Origin: Anaerotruncus sp. G3(2012)
GTDB lineage: Bacteria; Bacillota; Clostridia; Oscillospirales; Ruminococcaceae
Direction: 5' to 3'
Assembly: GCF_000403395.2 (NCBI RefSeq)
Contig: NZ_KE159677.1
Location: 35,145 to 72,594 of the forward strand
Length of the DNA: 37,450 nucleotides
Shown here: in pieces, positions 30,807 to 37,450 of the stretch
Layout: each line of letters starts with the position of its first letter
Position numbering within the stretch: the stretch's first letter is position 1
Made by a program: the position numbers and the translations under genes
Notes under the pieces: generated by a model
The model's database searches: none
Told to the model about the DNA's origin: nothing
Seen by the model: the letters and a program-made list of their open reading frames with translations, nothing else

Positions 30807-31901
30807 TCAAGTTGTTATCGTTGAATACCAGTTGTATACAATGCTTCCATATGTGTATTGGAAATTCAGTGCAGAGGAGGGACTTCCTTTTTTGTAGAGC
30901 CATTTATATGTTCCACTATTAGAATCGCTTACTCTAATGCCGTACTCCCCTGCAAGAGAATCGGAAGAAAAGCCGCAAAGCACTGTGTAATGCGCAAAAT
31001 TTGTAGATTGCCAATTAATAATACCAGGTTTCTGGTTATTCATGTATGTTTTAACTTGATTAGGTGTTAGTTTTCCTTTTTTGCTTCCTGTTATATCATA
31101 ACACTTGCTTAAAGCGTTTACAACATCTGAATCATACGCTCCCTCATTATAACCTATTCCCATTTTATCAGCAATCTGCAAAGGAGTATATTTGTTGCTT
31201 TTTGTCAAAAATTTCCCTGTTAACATCACTGAAACGGCCCAGCATTCCCCATAAGACTGCTTATAGGTTCCTACATTTACCTCTATTACCTGAGCCCCTC
31301 TTGACTGCAACGGAATGTCTAATGAATATCGTTCTTTCGCTGAGTAATAGTCCGTTGGATTCATATCTTGCCCCATCTTTTTATCACTATAACCATTCTC
31401 TAAATGCTCTATTGAAGAGCTTGCAAAGCTGTACTCCTCAATTATCTGTACATCTTCATCTGTTTTAAAATAAAGACTATCATTAGTGACTATAATGCAA
31501 AAATCTTCTTGTCCATTATTTAAGTATTTGTTTATATTCGATGCCCAGTCCTGACTAAAAGAATACGTTGGGCTTGCCTTATCTCCGTGGACGCCCAATA
31601 CGCCTATAACTACATTATTTAAATACACAGGATAATAACTGACTTGACTAAATTCTGAAATGTTAAAATCTGTATACTCATAAACAGGTATTTGGCCTCC
31701 AAGCTGTAACTGATCTCCACTAATCAAGGGAGTCTCTTTTTCCGTTACCATCCAACTTGATAGTAAGTTTTGTATACAAGATAATTGCTCCTCAGAAAAA
31801 ATTTCATGAATATTGTCTGATTTCCCGGATGCAAATGCCACCACTGATAGACTCATCAATACTGCTATCGACACAACAAAGCTTATAATTTTTTTTAACA
31901 T
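30807..31901 (-). CDS. Exported papain-like cysteine peptidase
   Basis: The 364-residue protein has a signal peptide (MLKKIISFVVSIAVLMSLSVVAFASG), a propeptide-like region of about 180 residues, and a C-terminal papain-like domain. The nucleophile appears in YGECWAVSVMLTGKFL (Cys about residue 219), the His in NFAHYTVLCGF (about residue 307), and the third residue probably in VSDSNSGTYKWLY. The spacing resembles C39-like/staphopain-like peptidases. Substrate unknown; it should act outside the cell. GGAGAT precedes the ATG. The gene is distinctly AT-rich against its neighbours, a sign of transfer. It heads a two-gene unit with its own strong promoter. Confidence 0.8.
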   Translation of the reverse strand: MLKKIISFVVSIAVLMSLSVVAFASGKSDNIHEIFSEEQLSCIQNLLSSWMVTEKETPLISGDQLQLGGQIPVYEYTDFNISEFSQVSYYPVYLNNVVIGVLGVHGDKASPTYSFSQDWASNINKYLNNGQEDFCIIVTNDSLYFKTDEDVQIIEEYSFASSSIEHLENGYSDKKMGQDMNPTDYYSAKERYSLDIPLQSRGAQVIEVNVGTYKQSYGECWAVSVMLTGKFLTKSNKYTPLQIADKMGIGYNEGAYDSDVVNALSKCYDITGSKKGKLTPNQVKTYMNNQKPGIINWQSTNFAHYTVLCGFSSDSLAGEYGIRVSDSNSGTYKWLYKKGSPSSALNFQYTYGSIVYNWYSTITT

Positions 31902-31995
31902 TTTTATATCTCCTCTCTGTCAAAGCCTTTTCTGAATTTTTAGTTTACCTTGGATTTGTTATAGTTATGATCTCCTTTCTTCATTAATAAAATAA

Positions 31996-32024
31996 TTATA
32001 ACACATTTAATATTTTTTGTAAAT
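31996..32024 (-). promoter_or_regulatory. Sigma-A promoter of the peptidase operon
   Basis: On the minus strand TTTACA (32024-32019), a 17-base spacer and a perfect TATAAT (32001-31996) with an extended TGT in front. The leader is about 90 bases with no obvious small reading frame. Confidence 0.87.
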
Positions 32025-32049
32025 ACATTATTAATATTTATTATATGAG

Positions 32050-32077
32050 TTAAAATTCTTATGATATTTAAGATACT
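32050..32077 (+). promoter_or_regulatory. Candidate promoter of the structured RNA
   Basis: TTAAAA (32050-32055), a 16-base spacer and GATACT (32072-32077). Each box matches its consensus at 4 of 6. Transcription would begin near 32084, four bases before the first predicted hairpin. Confidence 0.35.
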
Positions 32078-32083
32078 GATATA

Positions 32084-32432
32084 CGATGCTGTTCAGCCCG
32101 GATGGACAGCTGGCGGATTCAGCAAAATGTTCTGCAGGGGGGCGTTGCCCACGGACTGCAAACGATAAGCCTGTTGGTAGCCGCAGACAGGGCGAATGCG
32201 ACCGCTTCCGGCCGTGGAAAGAGCCGGACATGGTTCTGTGAGGGACCGAGCATATGGACGCGCAGAAGGGCCTGCGTGCGGGGTTCGATTCCCCGGTTGA
32301 TTGTTATGCCCAGCATTGTAACACGCGCATTGTTACCACTGACACTGCACAACCACGCATTGACTGTTGCGGCGAGGGAGGGTACGGGGATTCTTAAAAC
32401 AGGCAGGAACGGCCGGATGAGGCCGTTTTTTT
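32084..32432 (+). ncRNA. Candidate structured non-coding RNA, about 350 nt
   Basis: A GC-rich block in AT-rich surroundings, with no credible reading frame on either strand, ends in a strong terminator. It can form at least seven successive hairpins: 32088-32094/32104-32110, 32133-32137/32156-32160 with inner GGGC-GCCC, 32170-32174/32187-32191, TCCGGC/GCCGGA (32207-32228), GGTTC/GGACC (32232-32247), CGCAG/CTGCG (32261-32276) and GTAAC/GTTAC (32318-32336). A further arm, CGGGG-TTCGATT-CCCCG (32279-32295), copies a tRNA T-arm exactly, but no acceptor stem is present. The extent is inferred from a weak promoter and the terminator. It does not match tmRNA, RNase P, SRP or 6S RNA as I know them. 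The raiA motif and other large bacterial RNAs are worth testing. Start is uncertain. Confidence 0.6.
32408..32432 (+). terminator. Rho-independent terminator of the candidate RNA
   Basis: AACGGCC and GGCCGTT form a 7-bp stem with a 6-base loop (32415-32420), followed by an unbroken run of T to 32432. No protein-coding gene on the plus strand precedes it within more than 2 kb, so the transcript it ends must be an RNA beginning nearby. Confidence 0.9.
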
Positions 32433-32444
32433 ACCTCTCTTTGC

Positions 32445-32473
32445 TTGCTTTTTTGCTCTGCTGTTGGTATACT
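32445..32473 (+). promoter_or_regulatory. Sigma-A promoter of the exported lectin-like protein
   Basis: TTGCTT (32445-32450), a 17-base spacer and TATACT (32468-32473). The 135-base leader carries a diverged, reversed copy of the dispersed repeat (about 32497-32560: AGCCTTTTCAGAGGCT, GCGGGGTCAAGGGGC). Confidence 0.65.
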
Positions 32474-32613
32474 GGAACCGGAGCCTTCACTTTCGTGAAC
32501 AAAGCGTTTTGCCAGCCTTTTCAGAGGCTGCGGGGTCAAGGGGCAGAACCCCCGCCGCTGTGCGTACGCAGCGGAACCCCATCGCACACAAACGGCCAAG
32601 GGAGGAACGACTT

Positions 32614-33573
32614 ATGAAAAAGACTGCCCGCATTTTGGGGCTTGCGCTCGCGCTGACAGCCGCGCTTTCGGCGCCGGTTTCCGCGGCGACCCTGCTCACC
32701 GGAGACGGGTTCTCCAACCGCGCGAACGCCGATTACTGGCAGACCGACCGCTATGAGCCGGAGGGGTTCGACTATGCAAACGGCAAGCTCTACCTGAGCG
32801 TCGGGCGGGAGGGAGCCGCCTCCAACCGGCCTGCCGATATGCAGGGGAACTATTACGCCTTACAGGGCCGCAGGATGGCTGTCAACAAGACACCGGGAGC
32901 GGTCTGGACCGCAGCCGCCAAGATCAAGATCGACGAGTCATGGGTCGAGGGCAACCCCGGACGCCGCCGCGCGGAGTTCCGGGTGGATGTGTACGGCGGC
33001 AACTCCGACGTGATGCCCGGGATGGCGGTCGTGACCAACGGGTCCGGCTCTCTGGCGGTTCAGTACGCCAATCCCGCAATCAAGTCCGGATGGTCAACCA
33101 CAAGCCGGTATTACGATACCAAAGACCAGGAGTATCTCTCGCTTGAGCTCGAGGAAGGCTGGCACACCCTGCTGGTTAAGGCAAACGACGGGTTGGTCTA
33201 CTACTATCTGGACAACCTCCAGATCGCATCGGTGGAGTTCTCCGAGAGCGCGCTGACCCCTGCCTGGCTTGCGCTCAACGCGCAGAACTACGGCGCCGAC
33301 TACGAGGTCTGTTTTGACAGCTGTTACCTCTACAACGGCGGATACAGCGTCTACAAGGCTTCGCAGGAGTCCCGGGAGCGCGCCGAAGATCGCAAAGCCG
33401 AACGCTACCAGCAGAAACGCGACAACTGGCGGGAGCGGCATACCGTCTATAAATTTGACGGAAGCGACAGGGAATATACCCGCGAAGAGGCAAAGCAGGC
33501 TGGCCTGGATCCGGACCATGCTGTCTCCAGCCGGCTCGACCGGGAGATGCCGGACAGCTATTGGAACTATTGA
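32614..33573 (+). CDS. Exported protein with predicted lectin/LamG-like fold
   Basis: The 319-residue protein has a clear signal peptide, MKKTARILGLALALTAALSAPVSA, cut after A-S-A-type residues. The body, about residues 30-235, is rich in Trp, Tyr and Gly with alternating strands: WTAAAKIKIDESWVE, RAEFRVDVYGGNSD, GWHTLLVKANDGLVYYYLDNLQIASVEF, YEVCFDSCYLYNGGY. It resembles concanavalin-like beta-sandwich domains, an inference from pattern only. The last 80 residues are a charged helix (ESRERAEDRKAERYQQKRDNWRERH) and a disordered tail. It has no visible anchor or sortase signal. GGAGG lies 8 bases before the ATG. It is a single-gene unit. Confidence 0.78.
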   Translation: MKKTARILGLALALTAALSAPVSAATLLTGDGFSNRANADYWQTDRYEPEGFDYANGKLYLSVGREGAASNRPADMQGNYYALQGRRMAVNKTPGAVWTAAAKIKIDESWVEGNPGRRRAEFRVDVYGGNSDVMPGMAVVTNGSGSLAVQYANPAIKSGWSTTSRYYDTKDQEYLSLELEEGWHTLLVKANDGLVYYYLDNLQIASVEFSESALTPAWLALNAQNYGADYEVCFDSCYLYNGGYSVYKASQESRERAEDRKAERYQQKRDNWRERHTVYKFDGSDREYTREEAKQAGLDPDHAVSSRLDREMPDSYWNY

Positions 33574-33822
33574 CAATCGGAAAGGAATCTTTGCGTTATG
33601 AAAAAACAGAAAAAATATGCTGCATCGGTAATAGCAGAAAGCCGGGAGGTTTGCTGTTAGAATCGAAGTACTCGTATTTCAGCGTTTTGACGATATCGTC
33701 AAACGGCTTCAGTGCCACCCCGCATTGAAAGCCGCGGGCATAAGCCCGCCGGTGTATGGAGTGCACCTTTGGCTATCAACCTCCCGGAAGGATGTGAAAA
33801 AACATACTTTTCGGAGGAGCTT
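33574..33822 (+). other. Leader region of the RNHCP gene with palindrome and hairpin
   Basis: This 249-base gap holds three things. A possible 20-codon reading frame (33598-33660, starting MKKQKKYAAS) has a mediocre ribosome site. A perfect 18-base palindrome, TTTGACGATATCGTCAAA, is at 33686-33703 and looks like an operator for a dimeric protein. A stable hairpin, GCGGGC-ATAA-GCCCGC, is at 33734-33749. I see no convincing promoter. Confidence 0.5.
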
Positions 33823-34263
33823 ATGAATCGCGAACAGAAACGAATCCAAAAACAAAAGGGATATTATAAAACGCACGCGTGTCACGACAGCTTTACCTGT
33901 AAAGTCTGCGGACGTCCGGTCGTTGCGGCAGGCGCAGGGAGCGACCACCGCAACCACTGCCCCAACTGCCTATCCAGCCTGCATGTGGACGAACTGCCCG
34001 GAGACCGCGCATCCGAATGCGGCGGCATCATGGAGCCGATCGGTGTGTGGGTGCGCAAGGGCGGCGAATGGGCAATCATCCACAGGTGCCGCCGCTGCGG
34101 GAAGCTCAGTTCCAACCGCGCTGCCGCGGACGACAACCCGATGAAGCTGATGTCCATTGCCATGAAACCGCTGGCCGAACCGCCGTTCCCGCTGGAACGG
34201 ATCAGCGAATTGACCGCGCTCATGGGCGGAGCAGGCTCGTTAGAGCCAGATTCGCATTTTTAA
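33823..34263 (+). CDS. RNHCP domain protein
   Basis: The 146-residue protein is of the RNHCP family, named for the motif seen here as HRNHCPNC (about residue 46). Four pairs of cysteines, CKVC, CPNC, the C in SECGGIMEPIGVWVRKGGEWAIIHRC and CRRCGK, form zinc-ribbon-like sites, so it probably binds zinc and perhaps nucleic acid; the role is unknown. Length is slightly above the minimal family. GGAGG stands 5 bases before the ATG at 33823; an in-frame ATG upstream at 33712 overlaps the leader hairpin and is rejected. It ends right at a bidirectional terminator. Confidence 0.88.
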   Translation: MNREQKRIQKQKGYYKTHACHDSFTCKVCGRPVVAAGAGSDHRNHCPNCLSSLHVDELPGDRASECGGIMEPIGVWVRKGGEWAIIHRCRRCGKLSSNRAAADDNPMKLMSIAMKPLAEPPFPLERISELTALMGGAGSLEPDSHF

Positions 34264-34305
34264 AAAATCAACAGGCGTCCGGCCATTTATGCCGGACGCC
34301 TGTTG
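34262..34305 (-). terminator. Bidirectional terminator between RNHCP and ilvD genes
   Basis: A perfect 15-bp stem, CAACAGGCGTCCGGC and GCCGGACGCCTGTTG, has a 7-base loop. On the minus strand it is followed by ATTTTTTA, so it ends the ilvD message; its placement right after the RNHCP stop codon suggests it also serves that gene. Confidence 0.9.
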
Positions 34306-34375
34306 TCATATCTATACGATATGGGAAGGGGGAACGATATGATCAGAGAAACCTATGCCGGCTGTACCCTTTGCC

Positions 34376-36082
34376 TTATCCAAGGGAGGCTGTATCCAGA
34401 ATCGCCCCGGTATCAGCCGAGCTGACCAATGCGGCATATTTCGCCAGCGCAGGGAGACGGGGTTTCCGCAGCGGCTGCCAGCCCTCTTTGCGCCGCTCCA
34501 GCTCTTCTGCGGGGACATGCAGTTCGAGTGTGCGGGCATGGATGTCAATCTCGATCTCGTCACCATCCTGCACAAAGGCGATCGGGCCGCCTGCCGCCGC
34601 TTCGGGAGAAATATGCCCGATGCAGGGGCCATGCGTCGCCCCCGAGAACCGCCCGTCGGTCACAAGCGCAACGTCTTCATCCATGCCGCGCCCCATAATG
34701 AGCGCGGTAGTGGAAAGCATCTCACGCATCCCGGGGCCTCCCTTGGGGCCTTCGTACCGGATCACAATGACGGTGCCCTTTCTGATCGTCCCGGCGCTGA
34801 CAGCGGCATCCGCCTCTTCCATTGAGTCGAACACCCGGGCCTTACCGGTAAAATGCGCCATCGATTCCCGTACGCCCGACTGTTTTACCACCGCACCGCG
34901 CGGTGCAAGGCTGCCGTAAAGCACAGCAATGCCGCCTTCCGGCTTCTGTGGGGCTTCGAGCGTCTTGAGCACGTCATCGGGATTGGCGGTATATCCATCC
35001 AGCAGTTCGCCCAGCGTTTTTCCGGCCACTGTCATCACCTCGCGGTGCAAGCGAGGTTCCACCGTCTTGAGCACTGCGGGGATACCGCCGCTCGCGTCGA
35101 GCGATACAATCGGGTATTTCCCCGAAGGCTGGAGGTTGCAGACGAACGGCACTTCCCGGCTGATCCGGTCGAAATCCGAGAGATTCAGTTCCACGCCTGC
35201 CTCATGGGCAAGCGCCATCAGATGGAGCACCAGATTGGTCGAAGATCCAGTCGCCATTGCGCCGGCAACACCGTTGAGCAGGGCCTCGCGGGTCAGGATT
35301 TTGCGCGGGGTGATCCCCTCCCGCAGCAGCTGCATAACCGCGCGTCCGCTCGCCTTGGCGATCCGTTTGCGCTTATTCGAGACCGCCGGTGCGGTGCCTG
35401 CGCCGGGCAGCGCCATGCCGAGCACCTCGCTGAGCATACACATCGAATTGGCGGTGCCCAGATGCGCACAGCTCCCGACGGTTGGAAGGGTCGCTTTTTC
35501 TGCCTCTTTCATATAGTCCGGGGTGATGATGCCCGCTTCCACCCGGCCAGGGAACTCCCTCAGCTCGCTCGAGCAGAAAAGCGGGTTGCCGCCCACATTG
35601 CCGGGCAGCATCGGCCCTCCGGGGACGACGGCCGCCGGGATATCCAGCCGGGCTGCAGCCATCAGCATCCCGGGGATGATCTTGTCGCAGCCGGGCAGCA
35701 GGACCATCGCGTCAAAGTGATGGGCTTCGACCACCATCTCGATCGAATCAGCGATCAGGTCGCGGCTTGCGAGCGGATAACGCATCCCCTTGTGGCCCTG
35801 GCAGAGGCCGTCACAGATCGCGATGGTCTCGCTGCGGCGGGGGACTCCGCCCGCTTCAATGACCCCCTGGCAGACATAGTCCGCCAGCTCGCGCAGATGG
35901 GCATGACCGGGGACCATCTCGCTGAAGGAGCCGATAACCGCTACAAACGGCTTTTTCAGGTCCTCCTCGTCCATGCCGGTGGCATAGAGCAGGGCGCGCT
36001 GCCCGCTGCGGGCCAGCCCGTTGGTCAATGTGCTGCTGCGGTAGCTGGGGTCTTTCAGTTCAAACTCTTTTTCGTAATTCAT
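34376..36082 (-). CDS. ilvD: Dihydroxy-acid dehydratase
   Basis: The 568-residue enzyme converts 2,3-dihydroxy-isovalerate and related acids to 2-keto acids in valine, leucine and isoleucine synthesis. IlvD/Edd features are clear: VIGSFSEMVPGHAHLRELAD, CDGLCQGHKGMRYPLASRDLIADSIE, LPGCDKIIPGMLMAAARL, VGSCAHLGTANSMCMLSEVLGMALPG, and near the end VALVTDGRFSGATHGPCIGHISPEAA. The cysteines in these segments bind the iron-sulfur cluster. The start MNYEKEF at 36082 has AGGAG about 9 bases upstream. It stands apart from other ilv genes, and 127 bases after a GldA-like gene on the same strand. Confidence 0.95.
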   Translation of the reverse strand: MNYEKEFELKDPSYRSSTLTNGLARSGQRALLYATGMDEEDLKKPFVAVIGSFSEMVPGHAHLRELADYVCQGVIEAGGVPRRSETIAICDGLCQGHKGMRYPLASRDLIADSIEMVVEAHHFDAMVLLPGCDKIIPGMLMAAARLDIPAAVVPGGPMLPGNVGGNPLFCSSELREFPGRVEAGIITPDYMKEAEKATLPTVGSCAHLGTANSMCMLSEVLGMALPGAGTAPAVSNKRKRIAKASGRAVMQLLREGITPRKILTREALLNGVAGAMATGSSTNLVLHLMALAHEAGVELNLSDFDRISREVPFVCNLQPSGKYPIVSLDASGGIPAVLKTVEPRLHREVMTVAGKTLGELLDGYTANPDDVLKTLEAPQKPEGGIAVLYGSLAPRGAVVKQSGVRESMAHFTGKARVFDSMEEADAAVSAGTIRKGTVIVIRYEGPKGGPGMREMLSTTALIMGRGMDEDVALVTDGRFSGATHGPCIGHISPEAAAGGPIAFVQDGDEIEIDIHARTLELHVPAEELERRKEGWQPLRKPRLPALAKYAALVSSADTGAILDTASLG

Positions 36083-36208
36083 GGTTGAACGCTCCTTTTT
36101 GATCTTGTAGAGAGTATCAAAACGGCTGCGCTCCCGCATTTCGCGTTTGCCATACCGATTTTTACAATCGAAGTGGCTGCCTGGAAACGATACTGTATGG
36201 AAAAAGGG

Positions 36209-37297
36209 TCAGCACATCTGCCGGACTGCCTCGTGCAGCAGTGCCAGGCTTTCCTCCCCCGGGGCGACATAGGGGGAGTCAATGAGGTAGTCCTCGAGTA
36301 TCCTGAGGTTCTGCCCGGTCGCGGGGACGCCAAGCTCCTGAAGGGTCAGAGGCATATCCATGCCGCGCATGAACTCCTTGAGGGCGTCGCGCTCGGCGCC
36401 GAGCTGGTTGTAATGGAGCTGGGCAAACAGCCCGACCGCTACGATCTCACCATGCAGCGCACCAGCAGCCTCGTTGGTGAAGTGGGTGCGCACCCCGTCA
36501 TACATCGAATGGGCAATCGCACTTTGACTGAAGCTGTGGGTGATATTGGCGATCACACCGGTGAGCGCGACAGCGATAAACGCTACGTCCTCCAGCGCCT
36601 TGGTGACCTTATGCCGGCGGTTATCCTCGATCGCCTGCGGGCCGTACTGCTCAAGTACTTCATAGGTATACTGCGCCATCCGAAAAGCGCTGAACAGGTT
36701 GATCTGGTTTTCGTCGAGCGTCATGACCGGCTTGCCGTTCTGAATCTCGATCCGCTTGGCCATCGCGTCGAGGATGCCGGCAGCGGTGTAGCGGATGGGG
36801 CAGTTGGCGATGACCTCCATGTCCATCAGAACCGCATCCAGCTCGTGGCTGTAGCGCCAGCAGTCTTTTTTCGCACCGGCGGGAGTATACATGACGCTCA
36901 TGCAGGTGAACGGCGCACAGGTCGAGATGCTGGTGGGGATGTTCACCGTACCCAGGCCGGCATACTCAGCGACCGCCTTGGAAAAGTCCATAATCCGGCC
37001 TCCACCCACGCCGACCACCTCGTCACAGCCCGCGTCTTTGCATTTTTTGGCATACTCCTCTGCGGCTTCATAGCTGCACTGGCCGGAATAAAACACGAGC
37101 ACATAGTCCAGCCCCGCCTGCTGAAAGCCGGGGAGAAGGCGGTCTTTCACAGCCTCCCATGCGCGGACGCCCGCAACGATAAACGCTTTTTTACCGAATT
37201 TGGAGATTTCTTCTCCGCAGATCTCCAGAATCCCGGTGCCCTGGCGATAGCGTCCAGCGCCGAATTTGATTGCGGTATCCAATACGATCTTTTCCAT
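36209..37297 (-). CDS. GldA-like iron-containing polyol/alcohol dehydrogenase
   Basis: The 362-residue NAD-dependent enzyme is of the glycerol dehydrogenase branch of the group III metal-dependent dehydrogenases. The nucleotide site is EVVGVGGGRIMDFSKAVA (about residue 93), then VNIPTSISTCAPFT (about 118). Metal ligands typical of GldA would be Asp in DAMAKRIE (about 177), His in NITHSFSQSAIAH (about 255) and His in GALHGEIVAVGLF (about 285). The substrate could be glycerol, another polyol or a keto/aldehyde compound. AAGGAAG precedes the ATG. It is upstream of ilvD on the same strand and might be co-transcribed. Confidence 0.9.
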   Translation of the reverse strand: MEKIVLDTAIKFGAGRYRQGTGILEICGEEISKFGKKAFIVAGVRAWEAVKDRLLPGFQQAGLDYVLVFYSGQCSYEAAEEYAKKCKDAGCDEVVGVGGGRIMDFSKAVAEYAGLGTVNIPTSISTCAPFTCMSVMYTPAGAKKDCWRYSHELDAVLMDMEVIANCPIRYTAAGILDAMAKRIEIQNGKPVMTLDENQINLFSAFRMAQYTYEVLEQYGPQAIEDNRRHKVTKALEDVAFIAVALTGVIANITHSFSQSAIAHSMYDGVRTHFTNEAAGALHGEIVAVGLFAQLHYNQLGAERDALKEFMRGMDMPLTLQELGVPATGQNLRILEDYLIDSPYVAPGEESLALLHEAVRQMC

Positions 37298-37355
37298 GTG
37301 AAAAATCTTCCTTTCGCGTTTTGTCCCACCGCGTACGCGCGGCAGCGAGGGCTCC

Positions 37356-37432
37356 GCCCCTCGACCCCGCCACCTTTGAAAAGGTGGACGAAACTTTTGG
37401 ATAAAGAGCAGGTAAAAAGCGCACTTTGCCCC
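37356..37432. repeat. Dispersed intergenic repeat, right copy
   Basis: A near-identical direct copy of 64-140, here in the region upstream of the GldA-like gene. The copies diverge after CTTTGCCCC, so this one lacks the perfect terminator stem present in the left copy. Confidence 0.8.
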
Positions 37433-37450
37433 ATCGGGGTGGGGCCTGCG

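Noticed and set aside
32260-32310. A tRNA gene at the T-arm-like sequence
   Set aside because: The T-arm is perfect, but the bases after it (GTTGATT) have no complementary acceptor strand about 70 bases upstream, and the hairpin before it has a 6-base loop, not 7. No D-arm fits.
32137-32310. tmRNA (5' GGGGGGCGTT and 3' T-arm)
   Set aside because: The 5' and 3' ends do not pair into an acceptor stem, there is no CCA, and no tag reading frame ending in Ala-Ala-stop was seen.
64-37432. The two 77-base repeats as attachment sites of an integrated element covering the whole window
   Set aside because: Weaker copies occur inside the window and in reverse orientation, no integrase is present, and the genes between are core functions such as V-ATPase, rpoN, sbcCD and ilvD.

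Overview
The window is a GC-rich chromosomal segment of a low-oxygen Firmicute, most likely a gut-type Clostridia of the Oscillospiraceae/Ruminococcaceae group. The evidence is an archaeal/clostridial V-type ATPase operon, a short CstA, sigma-54, an LrgAB pair, a DIP1984-type protein and an RNHCP protein, near-universal Gram-positive Shine-Dalgarno sites and sigma-A promoters, and repeated GC-rich hairpin elements between genes. Most genes lie on the minus strand. Two stretches, about 16.1-17.8 kb and 30.3-32.1 kb, are clearly AT-richer than the rest and look acquired.

Layout. 0-2.3 kb: a YitT-family membrane protein behind an LrgA/LrgB (CidA/CidB-like) pair. 2.4-6.6 kb: sbcC and sbcD, overlapping by ATGA, with a small inverted-repeat element in the leader. 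6.9-9.5 kb: a UvrD/PcrA-like helicase translationally coupled to a small membrane protein. 9.8-12.9 kb: CstA-type transporter and rpoN, each with a clear promoter and terminator. 13.1-14.5 kb: GNAT acetyltransferase and patatin-like phospholipase, coupled. 14.6-16.1 kb: an XRE regulator divergent from an exported protein made of two nearly identical domains; the shared intergenic region carries back-to-back sigma-A promoters and two TGTAGTTA sites. 16.3-17.8 kb: an AT-rich XRE/membrane-protein operon next to a relaxase C-terminal remnant. 17.8-20.1 kb: three uncharacterised, charged proteins behind a possible sigma-28-type promoter. 20.3-29.4 kb: a nine-gene V-type ATPase operon (G-like, C, I, K, F, E, A, B, D), interrupted between genes by two repeat elements. 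29.7-30.2 kb: DIP1984-like protein. 30.3-31.9 kb: exported papain-like cysteine peptidase and a coupled membrane-anchored partner. 32.08-32.43 kb: a GC-rich, protein-free, hairpin-dense stretch ending in a strong terminator, a candidate structured non-coding RNA. 32.6-34.3 kb: exported lectin-like protein and an RNHCP zinc-ribbon protein. 34.4-37.3 kb: ilvD and a GldA-like dehydrogenase. The last 150 bases repeat a 77-base element also found at the left end.

How the parts fit. SbcCD and the UvrD-like helicase serve DNA repair. The V-ATPase couples ATP to ion movement across the membrane. CstA and LrgAB are small-metabolite carriers, and IlvD makes branched-chain 2-keto acids. The least explained parts are the structured RNA candidate, the regulator-controlled duplicated-domain protein, the peptidase pair, the three-gene DUF cluster, and two families of dispersed hairpin elements that sit at stop codons and inside operons. 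No prophage, CRISPR array, rRNA or canonical tRNA was found.
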